Origin: Pilatotrama ljubarskyi
Lineage: Eukaryota > Basidiomycota > Agaricomycetes > Polyporales > Polyporaceae
DNA length: 64,000 nt
Direction: 5' to 3'
Assembly: GCA_022385805.1 (NCBI GenBank)
Contig: MU277739.1
Span: forward strand, 52,362-116,361
The position numbers and the translations under genes are program-made. The notes beneath the pieces are model-generated. The model was not told the origin of the DNA. It did no database searches and saw nothing but the letters and a program-made list of their open reading frames with translations. This document shows, piece by piece, positions 25,905 through 37,564 of the stretch (positions within the stretch are counted from its first letter, which is position 1; the number at the start of each line of letters is the position of its first letter).

Positions 25905-28186
25905 ATTATTTACTGGGGATGGCGGGAGTTGCATCACTTGAATTCGCCGGCCCAGCCATGCCGAGAGCCGTGCCAGGCATCGCACGCTCTCCCTCCCTCT
26001 GCCCCGTCTCGACCACCCCAGGCCCGTCTCCCGCCTCTTCCTCAACAACGCCGAACAGACGTGGAGACGGCGCGTGCGGAACACGGACAGCTGTGGAGGC
26101 GGTGCGATCGAGCTGCATACTCCCCGGCTCAGCGCCACATTGCGCTCGGAGACGTCCCGCACGGCCATCCAAGCCCTTCCCCCCAGCTTATAGTGCCAGC
26201 TCCGTCCGCGCGTGCATGTACGGGCGCCATCAGCGCAGGCCTGTCAGCCTTGCCTGCTCCTCTGGCAACCATCATCGCACCCAGACCGTCTCGGTATATA
26301 CTCACTTGACTAGATCTCAATCCGCACGTCCAACGACCTTCTGCGCTCGCCCCTGATAACGCACATCCATTTCCTCGCGGAGCGATGAGCTTCTGGTGGG
26401 TATAGGGGCGCCTTTCTCGGCCGGTGTGTACGCGGAAGTTGCAGCGCGGTTGATTGAAGCCGATGGCGGTGCGCACGTACCACTCCAGTCGATCCCTTCA
26501 CTCCCGAAGCGGAGGCACACGGCCACAAGCATCGTGGCGCTCGAGAACGAGGTGCGTGGTAAATCGCAGAACGGTGAGTGTGCAGCAGAGGGAGCCCGAG
26601 TCGTCCGTCGCAGGTGTCGAGCGGTTGTGAGCGAGAGATGGGAGGTGGTAAAAGGCGTTCCTATCAGAGCGGTATGTATATACTCTGGTTCCTTCGCTTG
26701 CATGCACGGTTTCACTCTTTGCAAACGATCCTCTCCTGCCCTGGCAGTGCGGTGCACGTGGCTGCTTATCCGTCTGCTACTAAAACACCGATGAATACTG
26801 GCGGGACACTACCAAGTACTGGCAAAGACGACGACGTCGACGCTCCCAGAAGGCAAGTCTCTCTCCGTCCCAGTGTATCTCTCATCGCTCCCTGCGCATG
26901 TGACGTCATGTACACGGTACGTACAGCTTCCTGTACGAAGCACCCCGCGAGTCCGTAGTATCCCAAGTCCATTACAATCTTCCGCTTCCACTTCGACTTG
27001 ACAAGATGGCTCGGAGTGCCCACCTTCCGTTCAGTTCATGGTGAGCGCACTTCCTCAACCTGGACATACCACCGGCGAACGTTTGTACTCGGACACCTGT
27101 ACCGAGTCACTCACCAAGACCTCAATTGTGTTCGAGGTACGTCTGACCCGAGCTTCCCCGATCTCCACAGAGCGCGCCCAGCAACAGGTCTCGTCACTCA
27201 CCTCGGTCGGAATGCATGGTGCTGCGCTGCCATCATTCATCTTCTGCTGGTGACGCTCTATGTTCCAGCAGCGATGACTTCAAGAGAAGTGGCCGCAGGA
27301 CAGCTTCTACCGTTGCCTCACGTGCTGTGCCTCGCCTGGTGCGTCATATCAGTGTCAGAACACCAAAGTCCTGCCTAGGCGGCCGGCGTCAAGCTCGACG
27401 GCCGTGTAACGTGTTCTGCCCGAAACGATGCCTCGAGTTCAATACGTGGATGTCGCCCCTGAACGACCTGGTCGGACACTGTGCTATGTCCATCGTCCTC
27501 GACACTTCTGCTGCACGTCCCTTCTGTGCATCTCCACCTCGCCGCACTTTTTGTCCTGGTTCAGTACAACCCTAACATGCGGCCCACGAGTCACCCATCA
27601 CGCGCGTCCAGGGCTGCAGAGAGGCCACTCGGGCTCCGGGACGCCGACGGTCTTGAATGCTCTACTGGCACTTGCTCGCCTGCTGCCACTTGCAATAGCA
27701 CGTCGTCGTCGTATAGACGGAGGACGACAGGAAAGTCGAACAGGCGTGGGTCATGCTCCCCATGGGCAACGGGTGCGGGTCGTCCTCACCGTATACAAGT
27801 TGATCCGCCGACCTCCCGGGCAGGCTTGACGTGGTTGTATTGGGTTGGGTACGAAGTCCGTGGATGCTGTCATCGTTGGGACGCGGTCACGTGCACCGTG
27901 CACGGTCGCCGTGCCAGTCCCGCTCACCGGCCACGGCCTGCAGTGGCTTCGACGGACGTAGTAGTCACTCGACGTATGCCGCCACCTCGAGCTGTACTGT
28001 AGTCGTTGCCGCGTGCGCGCGAAGAAAGGAGTAGGGCAGCCTTGAAGTAACGCTAGTCTGAGACACACGCCGTCTGTTCTGTTCGACACCTACAATATGT
28101 GCCAGCCTGGAGCAACTCCACGGGCACAGCTTGGCTCCTACTCCCACTCCCAGCCTTCAGCTGCGCAACGTCTCCCGGCGAACAGT
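25905..28186. other. intergenic stretch, no confident gene
   Basis: 2.3 kb. On the minus strand at about 27050-27250, two short segments are bounded by good GTGAGTGA donors and AG acceptors, giving a putative peptide ending TSNTIEVLVEEVRSP. Its start and identity are not supported. The rest shows only short open frames without domains. Confidence 0.4.
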
Positions 28187-28612
28187 TCAATGCGGCGCTT
28201 CCTCGTCCCACTCCTCTTCTCCCCAGTCAAACCGATCATCTTCGACCATCGTCCCTTCCTCGCTGCTCAAGCTCTCCTCCGACCCCCAATAGAACCTGCC
28301 ATCAGTCCAAGGACGCTCAACCACCGGCGGGACAAAGTACTCCTCCTCCCAGTCCTCAGGCTCTTCCTCCGACTCGCCCTCAGATCCAGTGCCCACCTTC
28401 GTTTCGTCGTCGCTGCTTTCCGCCGACCCCGTATGGGAAGTATCTCCGTTCGAAGCCTCTTGCTCCGCCTGGTCCGACTGCTCGGTCGTGGTAGTGTTAG
28501 CTGCGTGGCGTTAGCGTCGCAGACGTCTAACTCCGAGTCAAGCCTGAATAACGAGGCGCTCACTGTTACCGTCATCATCGCTCGCAAAAGAGGCGGGAGG
28601 ATCACTGCTCAT
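28187..28612 (-). CDS. small acidic orphan protein (120 aa)
   Basis: Two exons, 28564-28612 and 28187-28500, separated by a 63-nt intron with a GTGAGC donor, a GCTAAC branch point and an ACGCAG acceptor. The spliced frame runs from MSSDPPASFASDDDG to a stop at 28187-28189. The 120-residue product is extremely acidic, with Trp/Tyr spaced among Glu (EEEPEDWEEEYFVPP, DGRFYWGSEESL, FDWGEEEWDEEAP). There is no signal peptide or transmembrane segment. No family was recognised and no function is proposed. Clean splicing with a continuous frame supports a real gene. A second possible donor (GTAACA, six bases earlier) would shorten it by two codons. Confidence 0.65.
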
Positions 28613-29300
28613 GGTGTGCTTGGAATGAGGGGTAAGGGGAGGGCGACTGAGCCGCGACTTGGCCCGATGGAAGTGAAAAGGCAGGTCAGGGTGACGACGC
28701 CAGACGCTCACTCAGCCGGTCCTATATACGAGTACGTTTGTGGCGGACGACTCGAGCGAAGAATAGGACAATCGCTGCGGCCGCCGTGGACAGGATTCAG
28801 GCCATGTTCATGTGCATCAATAGCGTGAGGATTGATTGTTCCGTGTCGATATTGTATCCCTGAAGGTGTTACCACGGTTGTGGGTCCATGTCCGAACGCC
28901 ACAAAGCCCATTACGCACTCCGCTGGGACCCTGCATCTGATTTACCGTACGTGACGTTAGCACCCGGGCCCTCAGGCAGCTGCTTACCTGCTGCACTCCT
29001 TCCGGACCCCTAGTCGTCTAACAGTGTTCACTCATGGTACATCACTGCAAGTACTTCCCGTCACGAGCGTTCTCCCCAGAACGCGCTGCTGCCCTGCAAG
29101 CAAAGTACAGCGAAGCTATTGGGAGAAGAGCCATGGTTCATCGCATTCTCAACAGGCGGCGGTACGTCAACAGCACGGTTGAGACTTGTCGGATGCACTC
29201 CCTGGGGCGAATCAGTAATCAGAGGCGCAGAGGTGTGGTCTGTACACCCCTTGGACGCATATCAATTTTCTCTATCACGACATAGGTGGGGATTGTCCTT
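28613..29300. other. intergenic stretch, no gene seen
   Basis: About 690 nt between the acidic orphan's start and the 3' end of P450 no. 1. No coding signal was recognised. Confidence 0.5.
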
Positions 29301-31671
29301 CTACTGCTGCCGCTGGGCCGCATGCACGAGATCGCGCGCCGCCTCGGAGCGAGGCGTAAGCTTCACCGGGAACGGCGTCGGTTGACTGTCGCCCAACAAC
29401 CACCATTAGCACAAACACAACTCCATACAGAGCTCACGCTCCGAGGGAGTTACGGTACCTGACGAGTCCCGAACACCACCTGACGTTCTTGACCGCCTCC
29501 ACAGCCGCGGGGTCGTCAGGCATCGAGATCACGAAGATGTGCAGGAGCGAGGCGATGCCAAGGAAGAGCGAGTCCTCAGCGAAGTACCTTCCGGGACATA
29601 TTCTGGTTCGTAATAGTGAGTTGAAGGCTCGTCGTGAGGTCCTGTGAGATCGCATACCTCCTTCCGAAGCCAAACGCAGCACGCGCCGGATCAGGCTCTC
29701 CGTCCGGTTTCTCCGGCGTAGGTAAGAACCTGTCCGGGTTGAACTCGTCCGGGTTCGCGTACACGGACTCGTCGTGGTGCATCGCGCTGTAGACGCATAC
29801 CAGCACCAGATCTCAGCGTCCTCAAGACAGTAGAAGAGGGCGAGGCGTCTTCACGCACTGGATGTTCGCGAGGACCGTCGTGCCCTTGGGTATATACGCC
29901 CCGCGGTACTCGTCCTCGTCGAGCGTCGCGTGCGGCACACCTTGCCAATCGACATCGTCAACCCTCACATACCATAACACCTAAGAGATCAGACCCACCC
30001 AGGTTAGACACCGTCTTCCACCTCAAGCTCTCCTTCACGACTCTCGTGACGTACGGCAGACGCGCCCGGTCCTCGTACGCCGGCAGGCGGTCCTTACCTA
30101 CGACCTCGTCCAACTCCTGCTGGGCACGCTTCTGCACGACGGGGTAGCGCATCATGGCGAGGAGGAAGTTGCGCAAGGCGACGAGGGTCTAGGAATGCGG
30201 TCGCGATGAGCATCTGGTGCCAATCTTCGAGGCACTTCACAAGTAAGGTATCATACCGTGTCCGCTCCAGCTGAGGGGCCAGTCTTATGTGAGCTACGCG
30301 CGGCGAGGCGGGACATGGTACGGAGGCACGCGCCACGCACCGCTATACACGACCCCACAACAGTCCCTCACGAACGTATCCGCGTCCATACCCGTCCCGT
30401 CCAGAGGCAGCTCGCCCGTCCTCGATAGCAGACGCGTCGCCATCGACGGGACGGCGTTTCCCGCAGCCTAGTGAAGTACGCAGACGCACCGGTCGGTCAG
30501 CATGCGAGCTCAAACTCGGGGAGCACGCGCCAACGTGCGGGGAGGAGAACGTTCAAGACGGACCATGCGCTCCTTGACCATCCCGAACGGCGCCGAGAGC
30601 ATCATGTGAGAGAACGCCCGGCCTTTCGCCGCGTGCTCGTGGAACGCTGCGCCCGGGAACCAAGGGGGCACGTATTTCACTAGCAGCGTCGCGCCGCACC
30701 GCGGCCCCGACATCAGCACAGAGCGGTGATAGGGGAGGGGACCATGCACGTACAAAGAGGAAGCAAATCGATGAGCGCGACTCCCGCAGGCGGCCGCGCT
30801 TCGCCATGCTCGCGCACCCTCTCCGCGAGCGCGACGTACTCGTCTTCCGCAGACACGACCTGATGGCCGTAGCTCACCATCATGATGATTGCGCCCGTCA
30901 TGCTGCATGCAGGCCCCGCATCGTCAACTCCCCGGCACCTGAGACCGGACGGGATACGCACTGTCGCAGATGCTTCACCACGTCCGCCCTCTCGGCCCCA
31001 ACTGGGTGGACGTCTTCGAGCAGCCGGCCCAAGAGCGCATGCACCTCGCGCTCCATGACGGGGCGATGAACGCGCGCAACGATGGCCGGTGAAAACTCCT
31101 GCTGGACGACGCGGCGCTGGGCGATGAAACGCCTGCCGTACGACATCAGGACGAGGTTCCAGTCAAAGCGCATCCTAGGAGCCCCCAGGGCGCGGGCAGG
31201 TCGCGAGTATAAGTACCAATGCGATGACGACGGCACAGAGTAAGGGAGGAGACGCACAGCTCCTTGACCATGACGAACCGCGGCCGGTCCGAGTAGAGGG
31301 CGCCGCGCTTGTCGAGCAGCTCGTGTGCGGTCTCGAAGGAGTTGAGCACGAGCAGCGGCGTGCCGAACGCGGTGAAGTACAGTAAGTCGCTCGCTGCAGG
31401 GTCCGGACGGATGAGCGAGCTCGTTAGCAAGGACTAACAGTCGAAGAGACGTACCGTATTTGCGCGCGAGCTCGGCGTACTTGGCCCACTCGGTACCTCC
31501 GGAGGGGATATCCTTCAGGTTCCCGATGAGAGGCTTCGGCAACGGACCGGGCGGGCGCAGGCGACTTCTCCTTCGGCGGATATTCAAGGAATACAGGACC
31601 ACGAGCAGCAAGACTACGAAGGCCAAAGCGCCGTTCGCAGAAGTCAAACGGGATAGAATCGTGGTCACCAT
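29301..31671 (-). CDS. cytochrome P450 no. 1 (membrane-anchored monooxygenase)
   Basis: Twelve exons: 31455-31671, 31258-31393, 30962-31174, 30754-30902, 30564-30679, 30341-30467, 30257-30270, 29999-30188, 29859-29940, 29658-29786, 29459-29602, 29301-29385 (533 residues, frame intact). An N-terminal membrane anchor (ALAFVVLLLVVLYSL) precedes a proline hinge (PPGPLPKPLIGNL). The I-helix motif SGAGADT straddles a 14-nt exon, ESLRWK is the ExxR helix, and FGFGRRICPGR holds the heme cysteine (about residue 460). It belongs to the OrdA/CYP64-like group common in Agaricomycetes, acting at the ER with a P450 reductase. Exon phases and most exon lengths equal those of P450s no. 2 and 3. The substrate is unknown. 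Confidence 0.93.
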
Positions 31672-31777
31672 CCCGGCCAGTGTAGCTCTAGAACGTCTTT
31701 CCCTGTACCAGTGTGTGATGACGAGACTCCTCACTTGGACTGGGGCACACTGAAACGCCGTAAGTTCTGCATTCTGC

Positions 31778-31784
31778 ATATATA
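31778..31784 (-). promoter_or_regulatory. candidate TATA box of P450 no. 1
   Basis: TATATAT lies about 107 nt upstream of the start codon on the coding (minus) strand, a normal spacing for fungal genes. Confidence 0.4.
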
Positions 31785-32474
31785 GTGATGCGGTATCGAG
31801 CAATGGCGCGATCATCTCCGCGGCCCCTGGATGATACCTGAGACTAGAGCATTGAGTCTGGAGCGGAGGAACTGCGCGTTGATGCGTGGCGGGACGCTCG
31901 GACGCACCACTCTGACCCCTGGAATCCAGAGGCGTTTGAGTTCAGCAGACGACCGCCCAAACAGCCCAGCACGGGCCTGGGAGGTACCAGCGTATAGCCA
32001 GAGCTCAACGCGCACGCATCGCTCTACGAGGGCGAGGACAGAGCGAGAGCCATGCTTTTCCATCTTCATGTACGCACGTGAGAGTCATGCGCCCACACAG
32101 CAGTCGCATAACCCGCCGTCGGGGCGGTTTTGTCTGGGATTGACGGGCTGCGTGCGCGCCCGGGCTTGAAACAGGAACCATCCGTGACATCTAGGATCCG
32201 CGCTCGAGGTACGAGTGATCCGACGTCAGCTGGCGCAGATGAGCGAGTGCCATGCCCACGTACGAGATAGCGCAGTCCTGGAGTGATGTGCTGCTGACTG
32301 ACTGGCGAGGCCGACCATAGTACGCAGGCACATATAGGCGGCCACCCTTCAACGATTCTCCCCTCTACATCATGTCATACAGCACGTTCCCGCTGATCCC
32401 ACCAGGGAAGCTATACTAGCGAGGGGAGGGACAGGTTGGATATACCGGGAGGAGGTGAACGACGGAACGGCTCT
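31785..32474. other. intergenic stretch, no gene seen
   Basis: Promoter side of P450 no. 1 and 3' side of the F-box gene. No coding features were recognised. Confidence 0.5.
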
Positions 32475-33824
32475 TCAGTCTACTATCGGCCCAGCGGAAG
32501 CTCCTACGTAAACGGTCGCTCGAGACTCCACCGCTGCAAGCTCGATCCTGCGCCCAGCCGAGTCCAGCAGCACAAACACGTCGCGCATGCTCGGCAGCAC
32601 CGAAGCCAAATACCCAGCACACGTCCCCGAGTCATACTGGCGCTCCACGCCCCGGTTCAAGTGCACGATGAGCTCGACCATGTTCGGGAGAAGCGATCGC
32701 ACGGTCTCGTCCCCCGGGACAGCTTCGTCTCCTGCGCCGAACAGCGCCCGACAGCAGCGGGTGGAGTTGCTGTGGAAGGTGCTGATTGCAAGTCGCTCGA
32801 GCATCGCCGGTGTTTCGATCTTCGCGAGGAATCGAGGAAGGAACGGGTGCGCACTGGCCGCGGTTAGGCGAGGATGGTCTTAGAACTTGGAGGTTGTACT
32901 CGGCATCGCGGAGCTGTGGGAGTGGCTGGTCGAGCAGGAGAGTGACGATACCACAGGCTTCGGCTGTACCGAAGGAGTGCGGCCACACTCCATATCCCTT
33001 ACGACCGGAGAATTCCACCCGGAGAGCCGTCAGGGCCGTTACGAAGGTGCCTCCAGGAATACATAAGGCCCTGTTGTAGTAACGAGGTTTCTATGGAGTG
33101 CAGGAATGAGGAGCCGGGCGCGGAAGGAACAGAGGTTCGATGAAAGAGTGCTCACCATTCACACCTGCAGGCGTGTGAGGTTCTGGCATGCCTTCGGATT
33201 CATGGACGCTTGCACAAGACGGGCAAGCTCGTCTTGCGACTTTGCCGGGGGGTGACTGCAGCTCACAATTTTGAGAGAGCGTAAGTGGGGACAAGACCAT
33301 ATGATGTCGAACATCGTTCTAGGTCTGTCGAATCTGCAGAAGAATAGCTCTAAATGAATGATGCTGGCACATAACACCAGACGGTTCCGCAACCTCGGAG
33401 GTGTTGCAGCTTTGGTCGCATCGAGATAAAGTCTAGACAGACGCAGATGCCGCAGGTTTGGAAGTGAGAGGAGAAAGAAGTTGCCGGACTGAGAAAGAGA
33501 GACGTCTTCCTTCCACGGGCCATCCAGGCGGAGAGAGGAGATATGGAGAGCAGATGAAGGGGATGTGCATCTGAGAACGGCAGTGAAGGCCATGACGCCC
33601 TCATTGTCTGTAATCCACGGGTGCCTCCAGAGGATGAACTGTGCACGGAAGCGCCACGCGCAGCATGTGAGTGCGCACGCGCAGAGCGTGGAGAGAGCAA
33701 CATGGCCCGGCGCTTCGACAACGTTGCAGAAGGGAGAAGGTCTGTCCCAGATAGGAGAGACGTCGGGCGAGAATGCCTCGATGATATGCTCGCAAACCTC
33801 GATCGGCAGCCTACAGTGTTCCAT
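32475..33824 (-). CDS. F-box-like protein
   Basis: Three exons: 33165-33824, 32900-33090, 32475-32853 (409 residues, frame intact; introns of 74 and 46 nt). The start MEHCRLPIEVCEHIIEAF matches the F-box opening (LPxEVxxxII), followed by the Cys/Trp-containing stretch LTCCAWRFRAQFILWRHPWI typical of basidiomycete F-box families. The following part contains leucine-rich segments (LSLPNLRHLRLSRLYLDA, CPHLRSLKIVSC). Such proteins link SCF ubiquitin ligases to substrates. This gene type is highly expanded in Agaricomycetes, so its target cannot be predicted. The last exon has weaker family resemblance, and an additional 3' intron cannot be excluded. Confidence 0.75.
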
Positions 33825-35349
33825 ACTCGTGGAGGGGGCGGATACAAGTGGATGGGAGTACTGGAAACGGTGTTATCAGTGAACTCCTGGAGGAATGCGC
33901 TGTGCGATACACACCGTTGAACACAAACGACGGATCTGGACTCGATGCCTTGCCGCGCAGGGACTGGGGCTTGGACAGTGAAGTTAGGAGTGGATGGTCC
34001 AGATGCTAGAGCGACAAGTGATGTATGTGAGCAACGCTGGCACACGCCATCCAGAGCGAGAGATGTAGCGGACGATGCTTCGAGGCTCGATGTGGTGGTT
34101 AGGCGATGATAGATATCCTAACTCTCGGGTCTGAGAGAGGAAGGTGTGGCGAGAGGCTGTCGGAGAGCACGGAGGAGGAGGGATAGTGATGTAATAGATA
34201 GGCCGAGAATATACCTAGAGACCTCAGACCCGCGCGGCGTGCGAGAGCGTGAGCGTGATACGGCGAACGATAACGTACGATGCAAGCTGCGCTACGAGCG
34301 CGACGACGAAGGTGATGGAGGCGGCGGCGAAGGCGAAGACGGCGAGAGTGAGCTTGAGCGCGAAACGCGACTTGAAGTGCGAAGTCGAGCGGCGGCTTTT
34401 GGGGGGGAAAACAAGCTCAATTGCATGGCTACCGAGTACATGCTTTTATGCTATCTACCGGGGGCTAGAGAGCCGGTCGCGATCGAAGAAAATAGTCGAA
34501 AGGGAATGTAAAACGGCGGGAGTTTGGTAGAAGAGGCGGCGAGACGGTCGATGCGACGCGACCGGGACGCGTTCGGGCGCGGTCACGTGATCCCCGACGA
34601 GGGGGGATTGCCCGAAGCGTTGCATCCGCGCCGCCAAGCGTCGGCGGCGCGCAAGTCCCTATGATCGATGGTGGAGTATGTGAGTAACGACGAATCAAAC
34701 GCGATGAAAATCTACAGCAAATATCTACGGAACGGGGCAGGAACGCGTACCGGAGTCCCAGCTACCGCGCAGGCCGACGCAACTCGACGTGAGCACGCGT
34801 CGTCCCCGCTCAGCGCCGCGGACTCCCCATCAGCGAGATCTGGATGACGAGGTAGTTGGGGAGACGAGGAACAGGGCGCTCGAGTGTGGTTTCGGTGGGG
34901 GACATACCGTATATACTGGGCCGTGATCAAGGTTCATGTCCACAAACCGAGGGCGACCCAGGCTGCACCGCGCCTTCACTGGCCAAGCAATGGTAGTACC
35001 TGTCATGGTCCGGAAAGCTCTGCAGGTCTTGATTAGCCAATGTACCTCAACGTCGGAGAAGAGCAAGTTCGACAGAACAGGTGGGTGCTGTGCGGTGACA
35101 CTCGCTGGCTCCATGCTGGCGGGGGGGTCCCATAGTACGCAAGCGCAAAGTGGTGGTGGTCTGCGGAGTGATTCGCACCCATCTCCTGGCGCAAATGGGC
35201 CAGCTCTTGCCGCCGTACGAGTCCGGTTCGCCGTATCGGTTGAGCGTGCTAGGATTACATTGTACACAGGGTATAACGATAAAGATACAACAACTGAACG
35301 CAAACCCGGTTCCCGCAAAAAGTACCAGCTCCGGGCCGCAAGTCCCAGA
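33825..35349. other. intergenic stretch, one hydrophobic frame inside
   Basis: 1.5 kb between the F-box start and the Spc25 stop. Apart from the hydrophobic minus-strand frame at 34224-34426 (separate entry), nothing was recognised. Confidence 0.45.
34224..34426 (-). pseudogene. possible small membrane protein, frame broken at a C7 run
   Basis: The minus strand has a frame ending at 34224-34226 that encodes FALKLTLAVFAFAAASITF followed by VVALVAQLASYVIV, a convincing transmembrane stretch. No in-frame ATG exists. An ATG at 34424-34426 is one base out of frame, with a run of seven C (plus-strand G, 34401-34407) between them. A CATAAAAGC element lies just upstream (34441-34450). This could be a decayed gene, a homopolymer-length error in the sequence, or chance. 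Confidence 0.25.
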
Positions 35350-36279
35350 TCATCGGCCGTGGACGACCAGATCCCGAAACGCGGCGCGGACCTGCCGGAT
35401 GAACGCGTAGATATCGCGGGATTCGTTGAGCTCGTCCAGCAAGATCGGCAGTGTCGGCAGGAAGGGCGTAGTTGTCGGAACTAGCGTAGCAGACGAGTGA
35501 GCACGGGGTGATCCAACACATGAGAAAGCAGAAGGGCGGACCTTTGTACGCGCGTGAGGAGACGTCTACGACGAGACTAAACTCCCGGTCGAGGTCCGAG
35601 GGGTCGAGGTGGGTGAATCGGACGAGGATTTTGTCCTTGTCGATGCCCTCGATGGCGCACTTGAGGGCGGCTTCGCACGCGGAGAGTTCTGGGACCGCGC
35701 GGGAAGCGTGGGATCCGAGTATGGACTGTTCGCGCTTGCGTTCTGGGAGAGGACGGAGAAAATCCAGACAGTTTTCAGATGAAGAAAAAAGGAGACGTAC
35801 CGCGGAGAAGGTTGGCGGCGACGACGCGGTGCTGCTCGATCTCGACGTCGAGGGAGGCGCATTTCTCCTTGATGGAATTGAGCTGCCGGCGGAAAGCAGC
35901 GACGCTCGCCTCAGACTCTTTCTTCTCCTCCTGCTCCTTGTCAAGCACTATTGCAGCAGTCAATCACTGCCCATTTGCGAGACCTAGTCATACCCTGGAG
36001 CGAGGACGTACCTGCGATAAGCTCGATCTCCTTGAGCTTGCACTGGTTGGTCTCCGCCTCTATCTGCTGTGTCTTTTCAGCAAGACGCTTCTTCTCTGCA
36101 GCGTAGGCGTTTTTGCGGTTTGTAATCTCTGCGACTGCGCGCTGGGTGTAGTTTGAGACGGCGGTGAGGAAATTGCGGGTGGAGGTCTCGTAGGCGTCGA
36201 GGCGCAGGTCGATCTGGGGGTTCTGCTGTGCGAGGACGGCGTGGAGGTCGAGCTTGGGAACACGGAGAACTTTTGCCAT
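35350..36279 (-). CDS. SPC25: kinetochore protein Spc25 (Ndc80 complex subunit)
   Basis: Four exons: 36012-36279, 35801-35947, 35542-35742, 35350-35480 (248 residues, frame intact). The N-terminal half is helical coiled coil (RKNAYAAEKKRLAEKTQQIE, LDKEQEEKKESEASVAAFRR, KCASLDVEIEQHR). The C-terminal half is the Spc25 globular domain, seen in LKCAIEGIDKDKILVRFTHL, DREFSLVVDVSSRAYKV and the closing helices PILLDELNESRDIYAFIRQV. Spc25 pairs with Spc24 and anchors the Ndc80 complex to the inner kinetochore, while Ndc80/Nuf2 hold the microtubule. Length and architecture are normal for fungi. It is a housekeeping gene and shows nothing unusual. Confidence 0.92.
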
Positions 36280-36321
36280 CGTGAAGAGAGGAGAGGCAGC
36301 GCAGGTCCAGGGGCAGTAGTA

Positions 36322-36350
36322 CGAGGAGGAGGAGGAGGAGGAGGAGGAGA
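36322..36350. repeat. GAG trinucleotide repeat in the Spc25 leader
   Basis: (GAG)n on the plus strand, a CTC tract on the coding strand, 43-71 nt upstream of the Spc25 start codon. This is a pyrimidine-rich 5' UTR element. Confidence 0.8.
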
Positions 36351-37564
36351 AAGCAACACGCGTACGCGACGCGACGCGTTCACCCTGCACGTGGGACAAT
36401 GGCCACGTGATCCCGACACCCTCCCCACCTTGTACCACCATCCTCTCAGCTTCTTGTATTCGCCAGCAATGCTCGTTGACTTAGCTCTTGCGGAGGCTAT
36501 TGAGACACTCTGCGACGTCTAGACTCGTCTGTCAACTGCAATATTGCTCACTCCAGCCACACGCTGCACCACTCTCCTCTGAAGAGCAAGCCGCCGTGGG
36601 TTCTCGATTGTGCACCCCAGGCAAATGGCGAGCGTGAGCTAGTGGAGGACACTCACACGACAGGCTCTTGAGCAATAGCCATGATTATTGGCATGGCAGG
36701 TGCAGGCCAGGGACTTTTCACTCTGTCGATGGCTCGCCTTCAGACTAAAGCTCAAGAACTCGACGTGGCCTTGCCCATATCTTGTAGCTTCTCTCGGCTC
36801 GAGGATCTCGCGGTCTCTTCTCGACTAGGACTGCCCTGGTATCTCTTAATGTGTCGCATCCTCCTCTGCAGTACCGCTCCGAACTCGCTGAGTAGCTGTC
36901 TGGTGTTGCCTTCTACGACGCAGGTCAGTCCAGAATCAAGGGATCCTCACTGCGCACGCTAGCCAACGATTGAACCCCGGAGGAACTCCAGGTCAACGTT
37001 GTAGACCGCATGACTGCCACGCTCCAGCTGGTCCACAACCTGACTGACTAGGACGTGATAGTGCAATGCGTTTCCGGCTAACCCCACGGAAACGCGAAAC
37101 ACATCGCTTTAGGACGTCCCAGGGTGTCAAATGCTCGCGTTCGCGATACGTGTGAGTGCAGCCCGAGTCTCAGCCGACGGTGGTTCATCTGTCTTTGGGG
37201 CGACAAATTTGTGTTGAGAGTCGGCAGCGGCTGAAAACGCGCAGGTGACCCACTGACGCCGCCCGCGCCCATGGTTTCGGCGGTGATTCGAGGTCAGGTC
37301 CTCCTTTGGGCGTCGTTTTCGCCATTCCCTACACTCGGAGCATAGTCTGTACCGACTGCCGCAGCGTCGTGAGACCCCCACCCATGGTGCGATCTTCATT
37401 CCATCCCATCTTCTATCTCCTCCGCCCTTCAAATCGATGGATTCCCGGTTCAGGGCCTCAATATATGCTCGCTTCTTCACGGATGAGGTAGGCCTCGGGC
37501 TCCCTCTCCGCCCTCTCTAGCGACTCCAAGCGACTGCCCGTCGACCCCAGTGAAGGTGTCGCTC
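36351..37564. other. intergenic stretch, no gene seen
   Basis: Promoter space between Spc25 (-) and the first alpha/beta-hydrolase (+). An ATATATGC element at about 37460-37467 lies about 100 nt before the hydrolase start and could be its TATA box. Confidence 0.45.
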
